Assembly (NCBI GenBank): GCA_019635715.1
Contig: JAHBYY010000021.1
Span: 1 to 57,433, forward strand
DNA from: Rhizobiaceae bacterium
GTDB taxonomy: Bacteria > Pseudomonadota > Alphaproteobacteria > Rhizobiales > Rhizobiaceae
DNA length: 57,433 nucleotides
Direction: 5' to 3'
Part shown: piece after piece, positions 34,398 to 42,661 of the stretch
Numbering within the stretch: position 1 is the stretch's first letter
Layout: the number at the start of each line of letters is the position of its first letter
The notes under the pieces: generated by a model
The model's input: only the letters and a program-made list of their open reading frames with translations
The model's database searches: none
Told to the model about the DNA's origin: nothing
Position numbers and translations under genes: made by a program

Positions 34398-35369
34398 ATG
34401 TCGCGCGCGCCGACCGTCATTGTGAGTTGGGAAGCGCCCGCGCCGCTGGTCGCCGCGCTGGCGCAGCTTCATCCCGACCTGACGATTCATGGCTGCGACA
34501 GCTACACCGCCCTGCCCGGCCTCATCGCAGAGACGCGAGCCGACGTGATCTTCACCATCAGGTTCGGCGGCGGCGTGCCCTTTCCGCGCGCCGCGATCGT
34601 CGAGAGCCCGATCGTCAAATGGGTGTCGGTCGGCGGCTCGGGCACCGATCATCTGCGGCCCTGGATGCCGGACCATGTGACCGTCACCAATGCTGCGGGG
34701 GTCGCGGCGGACGTGATGGCCGAATACGCCATCGGCGCCATGCTGTCCTTCTCGCTGGACCTTCGGGGCTTTCGGCGCAAGCAGCAGGCGCGGCAGTGGG
34801 ATCTGGCCGGCAACGTCGAGCCGATCGAGGGCCGCACCCTGCTGATCGTCGGCCTCGGCAAGACGGGCGAGGCGGTGGCCCGGCGCGCCAAGGCCATGGG
34901 GCTGACGGTGCTCGGGGTCCGGGCCCGGCCAAGAGCCACGCCGAATGTCGACAACGTCTACGGCATGGAGGACCTGCCCCGGCTGTGGGGCCGCGCCGAC
35001 TTCATCGTCTGCGCCGTTCCACTGCTGCCGACGACGCGCGGCCTGATCGACCATGCCGCGTTCGCCGCCATGAAGCCGTCGGCCGTGCTGATCGACGTGT
35101 CGCGCGGCGGCGTGGTCGAGCAGTCGGCCCTTCTCTCGGCACTCGACGAGCGCCGGCTGAAGGGTGCGGCGCTGGACGTCTTCACGACCGAACCGCTGCC
35201 TGAAGACGATCCGCTGTGGGGCTACGACAACGTCATCATCACTCCGCACTGCTCCTCCGTCTATGACGGCTGGGACGTCAAGGCGGTGCGCATGTTCGCC
35301 GAGAACCTGTCGCGCTATCGCGCCGGAAAACAGCTCGCCAACATCGTCGATCCGCAGCGCGGCTATTGA
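34398..35369 (+). CDS. D-isomer-specific 2-hydroxyacid dehydrogenase
   Basis: The 323-residue protein has the NAD-binding motif LLIVGLGKTGEAVARRAKAM and the catalytic set of the family: Arg in DVSRGGVVEQSAL, Glu in TTEPLPEDDPLW and His in IITPHCSS. It reduces or oxidises a D-2-hydroxyacid/2-oxoacid pair, such as glyoxylate/glycolate or hydroxypyruvate/D-glycerate. In this operon it may process the oxo acid formed by the DapA-family lyase. It starts 7 bases after that gene. Substrate preference cannot be read from the sequence. Confidence 0.9.
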   Translation: MSRAPTVIVSWEAPAPLVAALAQLHPDLTIHGCDSYTALPGLIAETRADVIFTIRFGGGVPFPRAAIVESPIVKWVSVGGSGTDHLRPWMPDHVTVTNAAGVAADVMAEYAIGAMLSFSLDLRGFRRKQQARQWDLAGNVEPIEGRTLLIVGLGKTGEAVARRAKAMGLTVLGVRARPRATPNVDNVYGMEDLPRLWGRADFIVCAVPLLPTTRGLIDHAAFAAMKPSAVLIDVSRGGVVEQSALLSALDERRLKGAALDVFTTEPLPEDDPLWGYDNVIITPHCSSVYDGWDVKAVRMFAENLSRYRAGKQLANIVDPQRGY

Positions 35370-35391
35370 GACCGACAAGGAGACCTTTGCC

Positions 35392-36930
35392 ATGAGTCAG
35401 GACAGGCGCGGCGGCGGACGCAAGTCGAAGGTGGCGCGCGGCGGCGGCGGCATCGCCCAACTGCCGTGGGAGCATGTGCGCAATCCCTACCCGCCCATGC
35501 AGATGCTCGACGAGGAACGGATGGAGACGCTGCACCGCACCTCGATGCGCATCCTCTCCGAGCTCGGCATGCGGGTGATGAGCGACCGCGTCCTCGATCT
35601 GTTCGAAAGCGCCGGCGCCATCGTCGACCGGCAGGAGAAGACGATCCGCATCGACGAGAGCCTCGTCGCCGAAGCGCTCAGGACGGTGCCTTCGAGCTTC
35701 AACCTCAACAGCCGCAATCCGGCCAAGCAACTGCATTTCGGCGACAATTCGCTGGTCTTCGGCCTCGTCGCCGGTCCGCCCAACGTCCATGACAGGATCA
35801 ACGGCCGCCGCGCCGGCAATTTGCCCGACTACCAGAACTTCGTCCGGCTGGCCCACCACTTCAACGCCATCCACATGCTCGGCAACCAGGTCGTCGCGCC
35901 GATCGAGCTGCCGGCAGAGTCCCGCCACCTCGACACCTACAACGCCAACATCTCGCTCAGCGACCTCTGCTTCCACTGCAGCGCCATCGGCCGCGACCGC
36001 GCCATGGACGCGATCAACATGGCGGCGATCGCCCGCGGCATCAGCGTCGACGAGATGCGGGCGGCACCCGGCGTCACCACCATCATCTCGGTCAACTCGC
36101 CGCGCCTGTTCGACGACGCGATGGCGGAGGGGCTGATGGCGATGGCCGAGTTCGGCCAGCCGGTGACCGTGACGCCCTTCACGCTGATGGGCGCCATGAC
36201 GCCGGTGACGCTGGCGGCGGCGCTCTGCCAGCAGAACGCCGAGGCGCTGTTCGGCGTCGTGCTGACGCAACTGGTCAATCCGGGGACGCCGGTGATGTAC
36301 GGCGCCTTCACCTCGAATGTCGACATGAAGTCGGGGGCGCCGGCCTTCGGCACGCCGGAGAACGCCAAGGCGAACATCATCGCCGGCCAGTTGGCGCGCC
36401 GCTACAGCCTGCCCTACCGAACATCGAACGCCAACGCTTCCAACGTCGTCGACCTGCAGGCCGCCTACGAGACGGAGATGGCGACCTGGGGCGCCGTGCT
36501 CGGCGGCGCCAATCTGATCTATCACGCCGCCGGCTGGCTCGAAGGCGGGCTGACCGCGTCCTACGAAAAGCTGGTGCTCGACGTGGAGATCCTGCAGAAC
36601 ATGATGGAGTTCCTGCGGCCCCTGCCTTTCCAGGAAGACGATCTCGGCTTCGAGGCGATCAAGTCGGTGCCGGCCGGCGGCCATTTCTTCGGCTCCGAGC
36701 ACACAATGTCGCGCTACACGACCGCCTTCTACCAGCCGATGCTGTCGAACTGGCAGAATTACGGCGCCTGGCAGGAAGCCGGCGGCAAGGACGCGCTGGA
36801 GCGCTGCACCGAGCTCTGGCAGCAGGCGCTGCGCGACTACGAGGAGCCAGCAATGGACCCGGCGATCCGCGAGGAACTCGACGCCTACATGGCGCGGCGG
36901 CGCAAGGAACTCATCGGCTCGGGCATCTAG
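35392..36930 (+). CDS. MttB-family corrinoid methyltransferase (non-pyrrolysine)
   Basis: This 512-residue protein is a trimethylamine-methyltransferase (MttB, COG5598) superfamily member: LSELGMRVMSDRVLDLFESAG, then VFGLVAGPPNVHDRINGRR, and NASNVVDLQAAYETEMATWG with GGANLIYHAAGWLEGGL. No in-frame stop codon interrupts it, so it is the non-pyrrolysine kind. Characterised non-Pyl members demethylate glycine betaine, proline betaine, carnitine or related quaternary amines, passing the methyl group to a corrinoid protein (family knowledge). No corrinoid protein gene is in the window. A Gly/Arg/Lys-rich 20-residue N-terminal tail is unusual. Glycine betaine would fit with the dimethylglycine and sarcosine genes. 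Confidence 0.88.
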   Translation: MSQDRRGGGRKSKVARGGGGIAQLPWEHVRNPYPPMQMLDEERMETLHRTSMRILSELGMRVMSDRVLDLFESAGAIVDRQEKTIRIDESLVAEALRTVPSSFNLNSRNPAKQLHFGDNSLVFGLVAGPPNVHDRINGRRAGNLPDYQNFVRLAHHFNAIHMLGNQVVAPIELPAESRHLDTYNANISLSDLCFHCSAIGRDRAMDAINMAAIARGISVDEMRAAPGVTTIISVNSPRLFDDAMAEGLMAMAEFGQPVTVTPFTLMGAMTPVTLAAALCQQNAEALFGVVLTQLVNPGTPVMYGAFTSNVDMKSGAPAFGTPENAKANIIAGQLARRYSLPYRTSNANASNVVDLQAAYETEMATWGAVLGGANLIYHAAGWLEGGLTASYEKLVLDVEILQNMMEFLRPLPFQEDDLGFEAIKSVPAGGHFFGSEHTMSRYTTAFYQPMLSNWQNYGAWQEAGGKDALERCTELWQQALRDYEEPAMDPAIREELDAYMARRRKELIGSGI

Positions 36931-36936
36931 ACCGAC

Positions 36937-38421
36937 ATGCGGCACGATCTCGTCATTCGCAACGGCACGCTGATCTCGGGCGACGGGTCGGCTCGGTTCC
37001 GCGCCGACATCGCGGTCGACGGCGACGCCATCGCGGCCATCGGCGATCTCGCCGGACCGCGGGGGCGGCAGGAGATCGACGCCAGCGGGCGCATCGTCGC
37101 GCCCGGCTTCATCGACGTGCACACCCATGACGACGGGGCGCTACTCTCGCCGCAGGGCATGGATCCCAAGATCAGCCAGGGCGTCACCACGGTGATCGCC
37201 GGGCTGTGCGGCGTCAGCCTGGCGCCGCTGCTGCTCGGCACGACGCCGCCTCCGCCGTTCACGCTGGTCGGGCCGAAGGAGAATTTCCGCTTCGACCGCT
37301 TCGCCGACTACGTCGCAGAACTCGAACGGCTCGGCATCGCCACCAACGCGGCCCTGCTCGTCGGACACACGACGCTGCGCCAGCGGCTGATGTCGGCGAC
37401 CGACCGTCCCGCCGATCCGGCGGAGACCGAGGCGATGTGCGCGGCCGTGGCGCAGGCGATGGCGGAGGGCGCCTTCGGCCTCAGCACCGGGCTCGACTAT
37501 CCGCCGGCCGTCAACTCGTCCACGGAGGAAGTCAAGGCGCTCGCCGCGGTCGCCGCCCGGCTCGGCGGACCCTATGTCACGCATACGCGCAACTATTTCG
37601 AGCGGCTGGAAGAAGCCATCGAGGAAGCGATCGACATCGCCCGCGATGCCGACGCCAAGCTGATCATCTCGCATCACCAGGTCACGGGCAGGCCGAATTT
37701 CGGCAAGAGCGTGCCGACCATGAAGCGCATCGACGCGGCGCGCGCCGAGATCGACATCGGCATGGACGTCTATCCCTATGCCGCGAGTTCGACCGTGCTG
37801 CGGCTGGAGCGCTGCGACACCGGCGTGAAGATCCTCGTCACCTGGTCCGACCCGCACCCCGAAATGGCGCGCCGCGAGATCGCCGACATCGCGCGGGAGT
37901 GGAAGTGCAGCGAACGCGAGGCCGGACAGCGCCTGCTGCCGGCAGGTGCCGTCTACTTCCAGCTCGACGAGACCGACGTGCGCACCATCATGGCGCATCC
38001 GCGCACCTTGATCGGCTCGGACGGCCTGCCGCACGATGTGCACCCGCATCCACGCCTGTGGGGCACCTTTCCGCGCGTGCTCGGCCATTATGTCCGGGAT
38101 GTCGGCCTGTTCAGCCTGGAGGAGGCGGTGTTCCGCATGACTGGGCTGGCGGCGCGCGAATACGGCATGGAGCGGCGTGGCGAACTGCGGGTCGGTCACT
38201 TTGCCGACCTCGTCGTCTTCGATCCCGATACGGTCAACGACCGCGCCACCTTCGAGGAGCCCAGGCAGGCTTCCGCCGGCATCGACCACGTCATCGTCAA
38301 TGGCGTGCCGGTCTGGCAGGCGGGGCGGGCCACCGGCGCGCGGCCGGGCGGCGTGCTCAAGCCGACCCGCGGCTCCGCCGGCGTCCGGCTCACCGGCTGC
38401 GGCTGCGCCGTTTGCGGCTGA
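36937..38421 (+). CDS. N-acyl-D-amino-acid deacylase (D-aminoacylase family)
   Basis: The 494-residue amidohydrolase has the family features: GFIDVHTHDD (His62, His64), GVTTVIAGLCGVSLAPL with Cys91 (the metal-binding Cys of D-aminoacylases), GLSTGLDYPP, THTRNYFERLEEAI, LIISHHQVTG, and the C-terminal motif IGSDGLP followed by WGTFPRVLG. These zinc enzymes hydrolyse N-acyl-D-amino acids to D-amino acids, and some act on other N-acyl or cyclic amides. The C-terminal CGCAVCG cysteine pair is unusual. It is last in the plus-strand operon, facing the minus-strand hydantoinase operon, so both converge on D-amino acids. Confidence 0.88.
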   Translation: MRHDLVIRNGTLISGDGSARFRADIAVDGDAIAAIGDLAGPRGRQEIDASGRIVAPGFIDVHTHDDGALLSPQGMDPKISQGVTTVIAGLCGVSLAPLLLGTTPPPPFTLVGPKENFRFDRFADYVAELERLGIATNAALLVGHTTLRQRLMSATDRPADPAETEAMCAAVAQAMAEGAFGLSTGLDYPPAVNSSTEEVKALAAVAARLGGPYVTHTRNYFERLEEAIEEAIDIARDADAKLIISHHQVTGRPNFGKSVPTMKRIDAARAEIDIGMDVYPYAASSTVLRLERCDTGVKILVTWSDPHPEMARREIADIAREWKCSEREAGQRLLPAGAVYFQLDETDVRTIMAHPRTLIGSDGLPHDVHPHPRLWGTFPRVLGHYVRDVGLFSLEEAVFRMTGLAAREYGMERRGELRVGHFADLVVFDPDTVNDRATFEEPRQASAGIDHVIVNGVPVWQAGRATGARPGGVLKPTRGSAGVRLTGCGCAVCG

Positions 38422-38467
38422 CCCGCCGCCCTGAAGGTCGCAACGTTTGACGGGTCTGGCCGTCGCG

Positions 38468-38595
38468 GTGCGTCCTTCGAGGCTCGCTGCGCTCGCGCCT
38501 CAGGATGAGGATGGTGGAGCGCTGCTTCTCCGGAGAGGTGGGCACGAACGCCCCTCATCCTGAGGCGCGAGCGCAGCGAGCCTCGAAGGACGCAC
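38468..38595. repeat. perfect 43-bp inverted repeat between convergent operons
   Basis: Arms 38468-38510 and 38553-38595 are exact reverse complements (beginning GTGCGTCCTTCGAGGCTCGC) with a 42-base spacer. The arm sequence is of a type widely seen between genes of Rhizobiales. It sits between the 3' ends of the D-aminoacylase and isochorismatase-type genes and would act as a terminator-like structure for both. Confidence 0.9.
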
Positions 38596-38618
38596 AGAAG
38601 GTCGACTGCCGAAGCCCG

Positions 38619-39284
38619 TTACAGCGCCTCGTAGAGGCGGTCGATCGTGTCCGCCTCATAGACGAACTCAACCGGCCGCGTGCAACGCCAGGCCTGGTAG
38701 GCCTCGCCGCGCAGCGCCTTGACCGCCTCGCCGGTCGTCACGACGCCACCTCCGTAGAGGCGGTTGGCCATGTCCAGCGTCGCCGTGCGGTGCATCGCCT
38801 TCGACATGCTGCCCATCGCGTCCTTGACCAGCCATACCCGGAAGCCGGCGTAGACGGCATCGAACACCGTGGCGCGCACGCAGCTATCGGTCAGGATGCC
38901 GGTGACGATCAGGTTCTCGATGCCGAGCTCGGTCAGATCCTTCTGCAGGTTCGTATCGCGGAACGCCGTCGGCCATGTCTTGCGCACGACGATCTCGCCC
39001 GGCACCGGGGCGACCTCCTCGCAAATGTCAGACTCCGCGGTTCCGGCCACGGCGTAGCGGAATTCGTCGCCAACGTCGGCGTCCAGGCGGGCATAGTTCG
39101 ACCGCTTGTCCGGCTCGACCCAGGCCTGCACGTGGAATGCCTGAACGCCCGCCGCTCGTGCCGCGTCGAGGACCGCCCGCGTGTTGGCGAGCACGTCGTC
39201 ATAGTCCACGATCGGCCATGCCGCTCCGGGCCTGTACTCATTCTGCAGGTCGATCGGCAGGATCGCGGTCCTGGCGAGGTCCAT
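38619..39284 (-). CDS. isochorismatase-family cysteine amidohydrolase
   Basis: The 221-residue protein has the catalytic triad of the family: Asp12 (AILPIDLQNEY), Lys102 (VVRKTWPTAF) and Cys135 (GILTDSCVRATVFDA). Members that carry this triad include N-carbamoylsarcosine amidohydrolase, ureidoacrylate hydrolase (RutB) and nicotinamidase. Within a hydantoinase operon and close to sarcosine genes, N-carbamoyl hydrolysis is the most attractive role, but only by context. The start is ATG 39284, inside the end of the upstream M20 hydrolase gene (47-bp overlap). Last gene of the minus-strand operon. Confidence 0.87.
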   Translation of the reverse strand: MDLARTAILPIDLQNEYRPGAAWPIVDYDDVLANTRAVLDAARAAGVQAFHVQAWVEPDKRSNYARLDADVGDEFRYAVAGTAESDICEEVAPVPGEIVVRKTWPTAFRDTNLQKDLTELGIENLIVTGILTDSCVRATVFDAVYAGFRVWLVKDAMGSMSKAMHRTATLDMANRLYGGGVVTTGEAVKALRGEAYQAWRCTRPVEFVYEADTIDRLYEAL

Positions 39285-40578
39285 GGTTGTTGCCCTTTCC
39301 ATCGAAGCTGACGACGAACCGCAGGAGAACCCGGATCGCCTGATCGAGATCGGCGATCTCCATGCTCTCCTGCGGATTGTGGCTGCCGTTGCGGTTGCGC
39401 ACGAACAGCATGGCGCTCGGCACGCCTGCGCCGGCGAAGGCCGCGGCATCATGGCCGGCGCCGCTCGGCACGCGCGGAGCCGATATGCCCGTTTCCGCCG
39501 CCGCCGCTTCAAGCCGGGCAGCGAGATCGGGCGCCATGGCCGCGCACTCCCAGGCGAAGAGCGGCCCGAGTTCGAACCGGACGCCACGGCGGGCGGCAAT
39601 CTCGCCGATCATCTCCCGCAGCCGCGCCTCGATGCGGTCGAGCACCGCCTGCTCGGCGCTGCGGACGTCCAGCGTGAAACCGAGTTCGCCGAGGATGCGG
39701 CTGCCGCCGTGCTGCGTCGGATCGGACTCGACCCGGCCGAAGGTGATCGTCGCCTCGCGGCCGTCGCGCTCCAGCGCGTCCCATTCTTTCTCCAGTCCGG
39801 CGACCAGGTCGGCGAAGCCGAGCACCGCGTCGCGGCGCGCAAAGCGCGGCTCCGCGCCGGAGTGGCCGTAGGCGCCGAGACAGCGCGCCTTGACGTGGCG
39901 AAAGCCGCCGGCAATGCCGGTGACCACGCCGACCGGCGCACCGAGCGCGATCAGTCGCGGGCCCTGCTCGATGTGGACTTCGAGGAACGCCGCGATGCGC
40001 CCCGCGGCGATGCCCGCGACGCCACGCGCCACGGCCTCGGGGTGGAAACCCTCCTCGCGCATGTGGTCGGCCAGCGTGCGCCCGCTGTCGGAGCGGCGCG
40101 CGTCGAGCGCCTCCGGCGGCAGGCGGCCGAGCGCGGCCTCGCTGCCCGGATAGGAGAGCGGGAACCATGCCGCTTCCTCCGCACGCGTCGCCATCACGAC
40201 GAGATCGCGCTTCAGCGGGACACCCTGGCGGACGAGTTCCGCCATCACGGCCAGGCCGGCGGCGACGCCGGCCGCGCCGTCGAAATTGCCGCCATGCGGC
40301 ACACTGTCGAGATGCGAACCGACGACGATCGCCGGAAGCGTGGGGTCGGTTCCTGCCAATGTCAGGTAGAGGTTGCCGGCCGCGTCGGTACGCGCCGTCG
40401 CGCCCAGCGCTTCGGCCTCCTGCCGCACGAGTTCATGGGCGAAGCGCTCGCCCGGTCCATAGGCCGCTCGCGTGACGCCCGGCGGGTCGGCGGTTTGGCG
40501 CGCCAGCACCTCGAGCAGGCGCGCGGCGAGCCGCGTTCCGTCGATCAGGATCGGCCGGCTGTCGGACGGCTCAGACAT
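39238..40578 (-). CDS. M20 Zn-dependent hydantoinase/carbamoylase-family amidase
   Basis: The 446-residue protein is of the AllC/L-carbamoylase group (COG0624/TIGR01879). Metal ligands are visible in order: VVGSHLDSVPHGGNFDGAAGV (split here as GSHLDS and GGNFDGAAG; His and Asp), RAEEAAWF (Glu pair), EVHIEQGPRL (His) and the late GSHNPQESM (His). Known substrates are N-carbamoyl-L-amino acids, allantoate, ureidoglycolate and beta-ureidopropionate. Together with the D-carbamoylase it could handle the other enantiomer. It overlaps the FAD oxidoreductase gene by 8 bp and the next by 47 bp. Confidence 0.9.
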   Translation of the reverse strand: MSEPSDSRPILIDGTRLAARLLEVLARQTADPPGVTRAAYGPGERFAHELVRQEAEALGATARTDAAGNLYLTLAGTDPTLPAIVVGSHLDSVPHGGNFDGAAGVAAGLAVMAELVRQGVPLKRDLVVMATRAEEAAWFPLSYPGSEAALGRLPPEALDARRSDSGRTLADHMREEGFHPEAVARGVAGIAAGRIAAFLEVHIEQGPRLIALGAPVGVVTGIAGGFRHVKARCLGAYGHSGAEPRFARRDAVLGFADLVAGLEKEWDALERDGREATITFGRVESDPTQHGGSRILGELGFTLDVRSAEQAVLDRIEARLREMIGEIAARRGVRFELGPLFAWECAAMAPDLAARLEAAAAETGISAPRVPSGAGHDAAAFAGAGVPSAMLFVRNRNGSHNPQESMEIADLDQAIRVLLRFVVSFDGKGNNHGPRQDRDPADRPAE

Positions 40579-41719
40579 GCGGCGCCTGCGAGGCCGGCCG
40601 CAGCCGCGCCGGCCCGAGGTCGGCTTCCGTCACGCCGCGATCGAGGATGTCGCCGGGAATGCCCTCGCCCCGCACGAAGGCGGCGCAGATGCGCGACATC
40701 GCCGACGCGGTCTTGATGCCGTAGCCGCCCTGCCCGACCAGCCAGATGAAACCCGGTGCCGAACCGTCCGGCCCGACCACGGGCGAGCCGTCCGGGGCAA
40801 AGGTGCGCAGGCCGGCCCATGAGCGGGAGACGCGCTGCACTTCGATGGTCGTCGCCTGCCCGAGCCGGTCCGCGCCGATGGCGACGTCCATGTCGTCCGG
40901 CCAGGCATCCATCGGCTCGGAAGGCGTCGCATCGGCCGGTGAGACCAGCAACTGGCCGGCGTCCGGCTTGAAGTAGAACTCCGCCCCGACATCGTCGATC
41001 AGCGGCCAGCCGGAGATCGACATGCCGTCAGGTGCCGGAATGTTGAAGGCGGTGCGCCGCTTCGGCTGCAGGCCGATCGGCGCCACGCCGGCCATCGCCG
41101 CCACCACGTCGCCCCACGCGCCGGCGGCGTTGACAATGCGTGGCGCGGTGAAAATCCCGGCCGTCGTCTCGACCGTCCAGAGATCGCCGGCGCGGCGGAT
41201 TTCGCGAACCTCGGCGTTGGTGCGGATCGTCGCCCCCCGCGCCCGCGCGCCGCGCAGAAAGCCCTGATGCAGCCCGTCGACGTCGAGGTCCATGGAGTTC
41301 GGCTCGAAGAAACACGCCGCGAGATAGTCCGGCCGCAGCACCGGCACACGCGCGATCGCCTCGGCGGGGTCGAGCGGCACGATCGACGGCACCAGGCTTC
41401 TCGCCGTGTCGAGTGCCTTGGCCAGGCGCTCGCGCTGGTCGGCGCGGGCGATGGTGATCATGCCGCGCCGGCCCAGCAGCGGATGGTCGCAGAACCCTTT
41501 GGGCGGCTCGGCGAGGAAGCCGCGGCTCGCCAGAGCCAGCCGGCGGATCGTCGCCGTGCCGTAGTTCTCGGTAAAGCTCGCCGCCGAGCGGCCGGTGCTG
41601 TGGTAGCCGCACTGGGCTTCGCGCTCCAGCACGACGACCCGATGGCTGGCCGAGATCTCATAGGCGGCGCCGGCGCCGGCAATGCCGCCGCCGACCAGGA
41701 TGACGTCCGTCTCGACCAT
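40571..41719 (-). CDS. FAD-dependent D-amino-acid dehydrogenase-like oxidoreductase
   Basis: The 382-residue DAO-fold protein starts with the FAD motif ILVGGGIAGAGAAYEI and has YHSTGRSAASFTENYG, a motif close to that of D-arginine dehydrogenase (DauA-type), then GAWGDVVAAMAG, and the C-terminal GFIWLVGQGGYGIKTASAMSR that closes the FAD site. Such enzymes oxidise D-amino acids, or N-methyl/secondary amino acids, to imino acids. In this operon, it would take the D-amino acid released by the D-carbamoylase and pass an imine to RidA. It is in the middle of the operon, with 8-bp overlap to the M20 gene. Confidence 0.87.
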   Translation of the reverse strand: MVETDVILVGGGIAGAGAAYEISASHRVVVLEREAQCGYHSTGRSAASFTENYGTATIRRLALASRGFLAEPPKGFCDHPLLGRRGMITIARADQRERLAKALDTARSLVPSIVPLDPAEAIARVPVLRPDYLAACFFEPNSMDLDVDGLHQGFLRGARARGATIRTNAEVREIRRAGDLWTVETTAGIFTAPRIVNAAGAWGDVVAAMAGVAPIGLQPKRRTAFNIPAPDGMSISGWPLIDDVGAEFYFKPDAGQLLVSPADATPSEPMDAWPDDMDVAIGADRLGQATTIEVQRVSRSWAGLRTFAPDGSPVVGPDGSAPGFIWLVGQGGYGIKTASAMSRICAAFVRGEGIPGDILDRGVTEADLGPARLRPASQAPHV

Positions 41720-41746
41720 CGTCAGGCGCTCCCCGCGGACATCCCG

Positions 41747-42661
41747 TCACGCCATTCCGGCGATGCGGCGATACTGGTCGGGGCGCCGGTAGAGATCGAA
41801 GTCGAAATTCACCTTGCGGCAGACGCCGATCAGGTCGAGGTCGGCGCGGTGCACGATCACCTCGTCGTCGAGCGACATCGCCTGGGCGGCGATCTCGCCG
41901 GTCGGCGCGATGATGCAGGAGCCGCCGATCAGCGCCTGACCGTCCTCCAGCCCCGCCTTGGCCGCCGCGGCGACCCACAGCGTGTTCTGGTAGGCGCCGG
42001 CCTGCATCGGCAGATGGTTGTGGAACATCCTGAGATGCGCCAGCGCCGGCGCCTCGTCGAGCCGCAGCGGCGTGTTGTAGCCGATCAGGGCCACCTCCGC
42101 CCCGTTCAGGCAGAGCATGCGGTAGGTTTCCGGCCAGCGGCGATCGTTGCAGATCGCCATGCCGACCTTGACTCCGCGATAGTCGAACACCGGGAAGCCG
42201 AGATTGCCCGGCTCGAAGTAGCGGCGTTCCAGATGTGTCGTCACGCCTTCCTGCACGTCGCTGGCGCCCGGCACGTGCATCTTGCGGTAGCGGCCGATGA
42301 AGGCTCCATCGGGACCGACCAGATCCATCGTGTTGAAGCCGTGGCGGACGCCGTCTTCGTACACCAGTTCCGAATAGCCCAGCGCGAAGCCGATCTTCAA
42401 TTTGGCCGCGGCATCATAAAGTGATTGAGTATGCGGCCCCGGCATCGCCGTTTCGAAGAAGGCGTCGATCTCGGCCTGGTCGTCCATGCGCCAGCGCGGG
42501 AAGAAGGTGGTCAGCGCCATCTCCGGGAACACCGCCAGCTCCGCGCCCGCCGCCGCCGCGCGCTCCAGGAGATGGACGAGCCGCCCGACCGTCTCGGCCC
42601 GCGGCGCGGCGCGCTGGATGGGTCCGGTCTGGCAGACCGCGATGCTCAGGCATCGAGCCAT
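41747..42661 (-). CDS. N-carbamoyl-D-amino-acid hydrolase (nitrilase superfamily)
   Basis: The 304-residue protein is a carbon-nitrogen hydrolase with the catalytic triad at the positions known for D-carbamoylases: Glu47 (FPEMALTTFFPRW), Lys127 (IGRYRKMHVPG) and Cys171 (GMAICNDRRWPETYR). These segments are nearly diagnostic for N-carbamoyl-D-amino-acid amidohydrolase, which releases the D-amino acid, CO2 and ammonia. It overlaps the D-hydantoinase gene by 16 bp, so their products are made together and act in sequence. It is cytoplasmic; no signal peptide. Confidence 0.93.
   Translation of the reverse strand: MARCLSIAVCQTGPIQRAAPRAETVGRLVHLLERAAAAGAELAVFPEMALTTFFPRWRMDDQAEIDAFFETAMPGPHTQSLYDAAAKLKIGFALGYSELVYEDGVRHGFNTMDLVGPDGAFIGRYRKMHVPGASDVQEGVTTHLERRYFEPGNLGFPVFDYRGVKVGMAICNDRRWPETYRMLCLNGAEVALIGYNTPLRLDEAPALAHLRMFHNHLPMQAGAYQNTLWVAAAAKAGLEDGQALIGGSCIIAPTGEIAAQAMSLDDEVIVHRADLDLIGVCRKVNFDFDLYRRPDQYRRIAGMA

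Noticed and set aside
35392-36930. Pyrrolysine in the MttB-family protein
   Set aside because: No in-frame TAG is present inside the gene, so it belongs to the non-pyrrolysine group.
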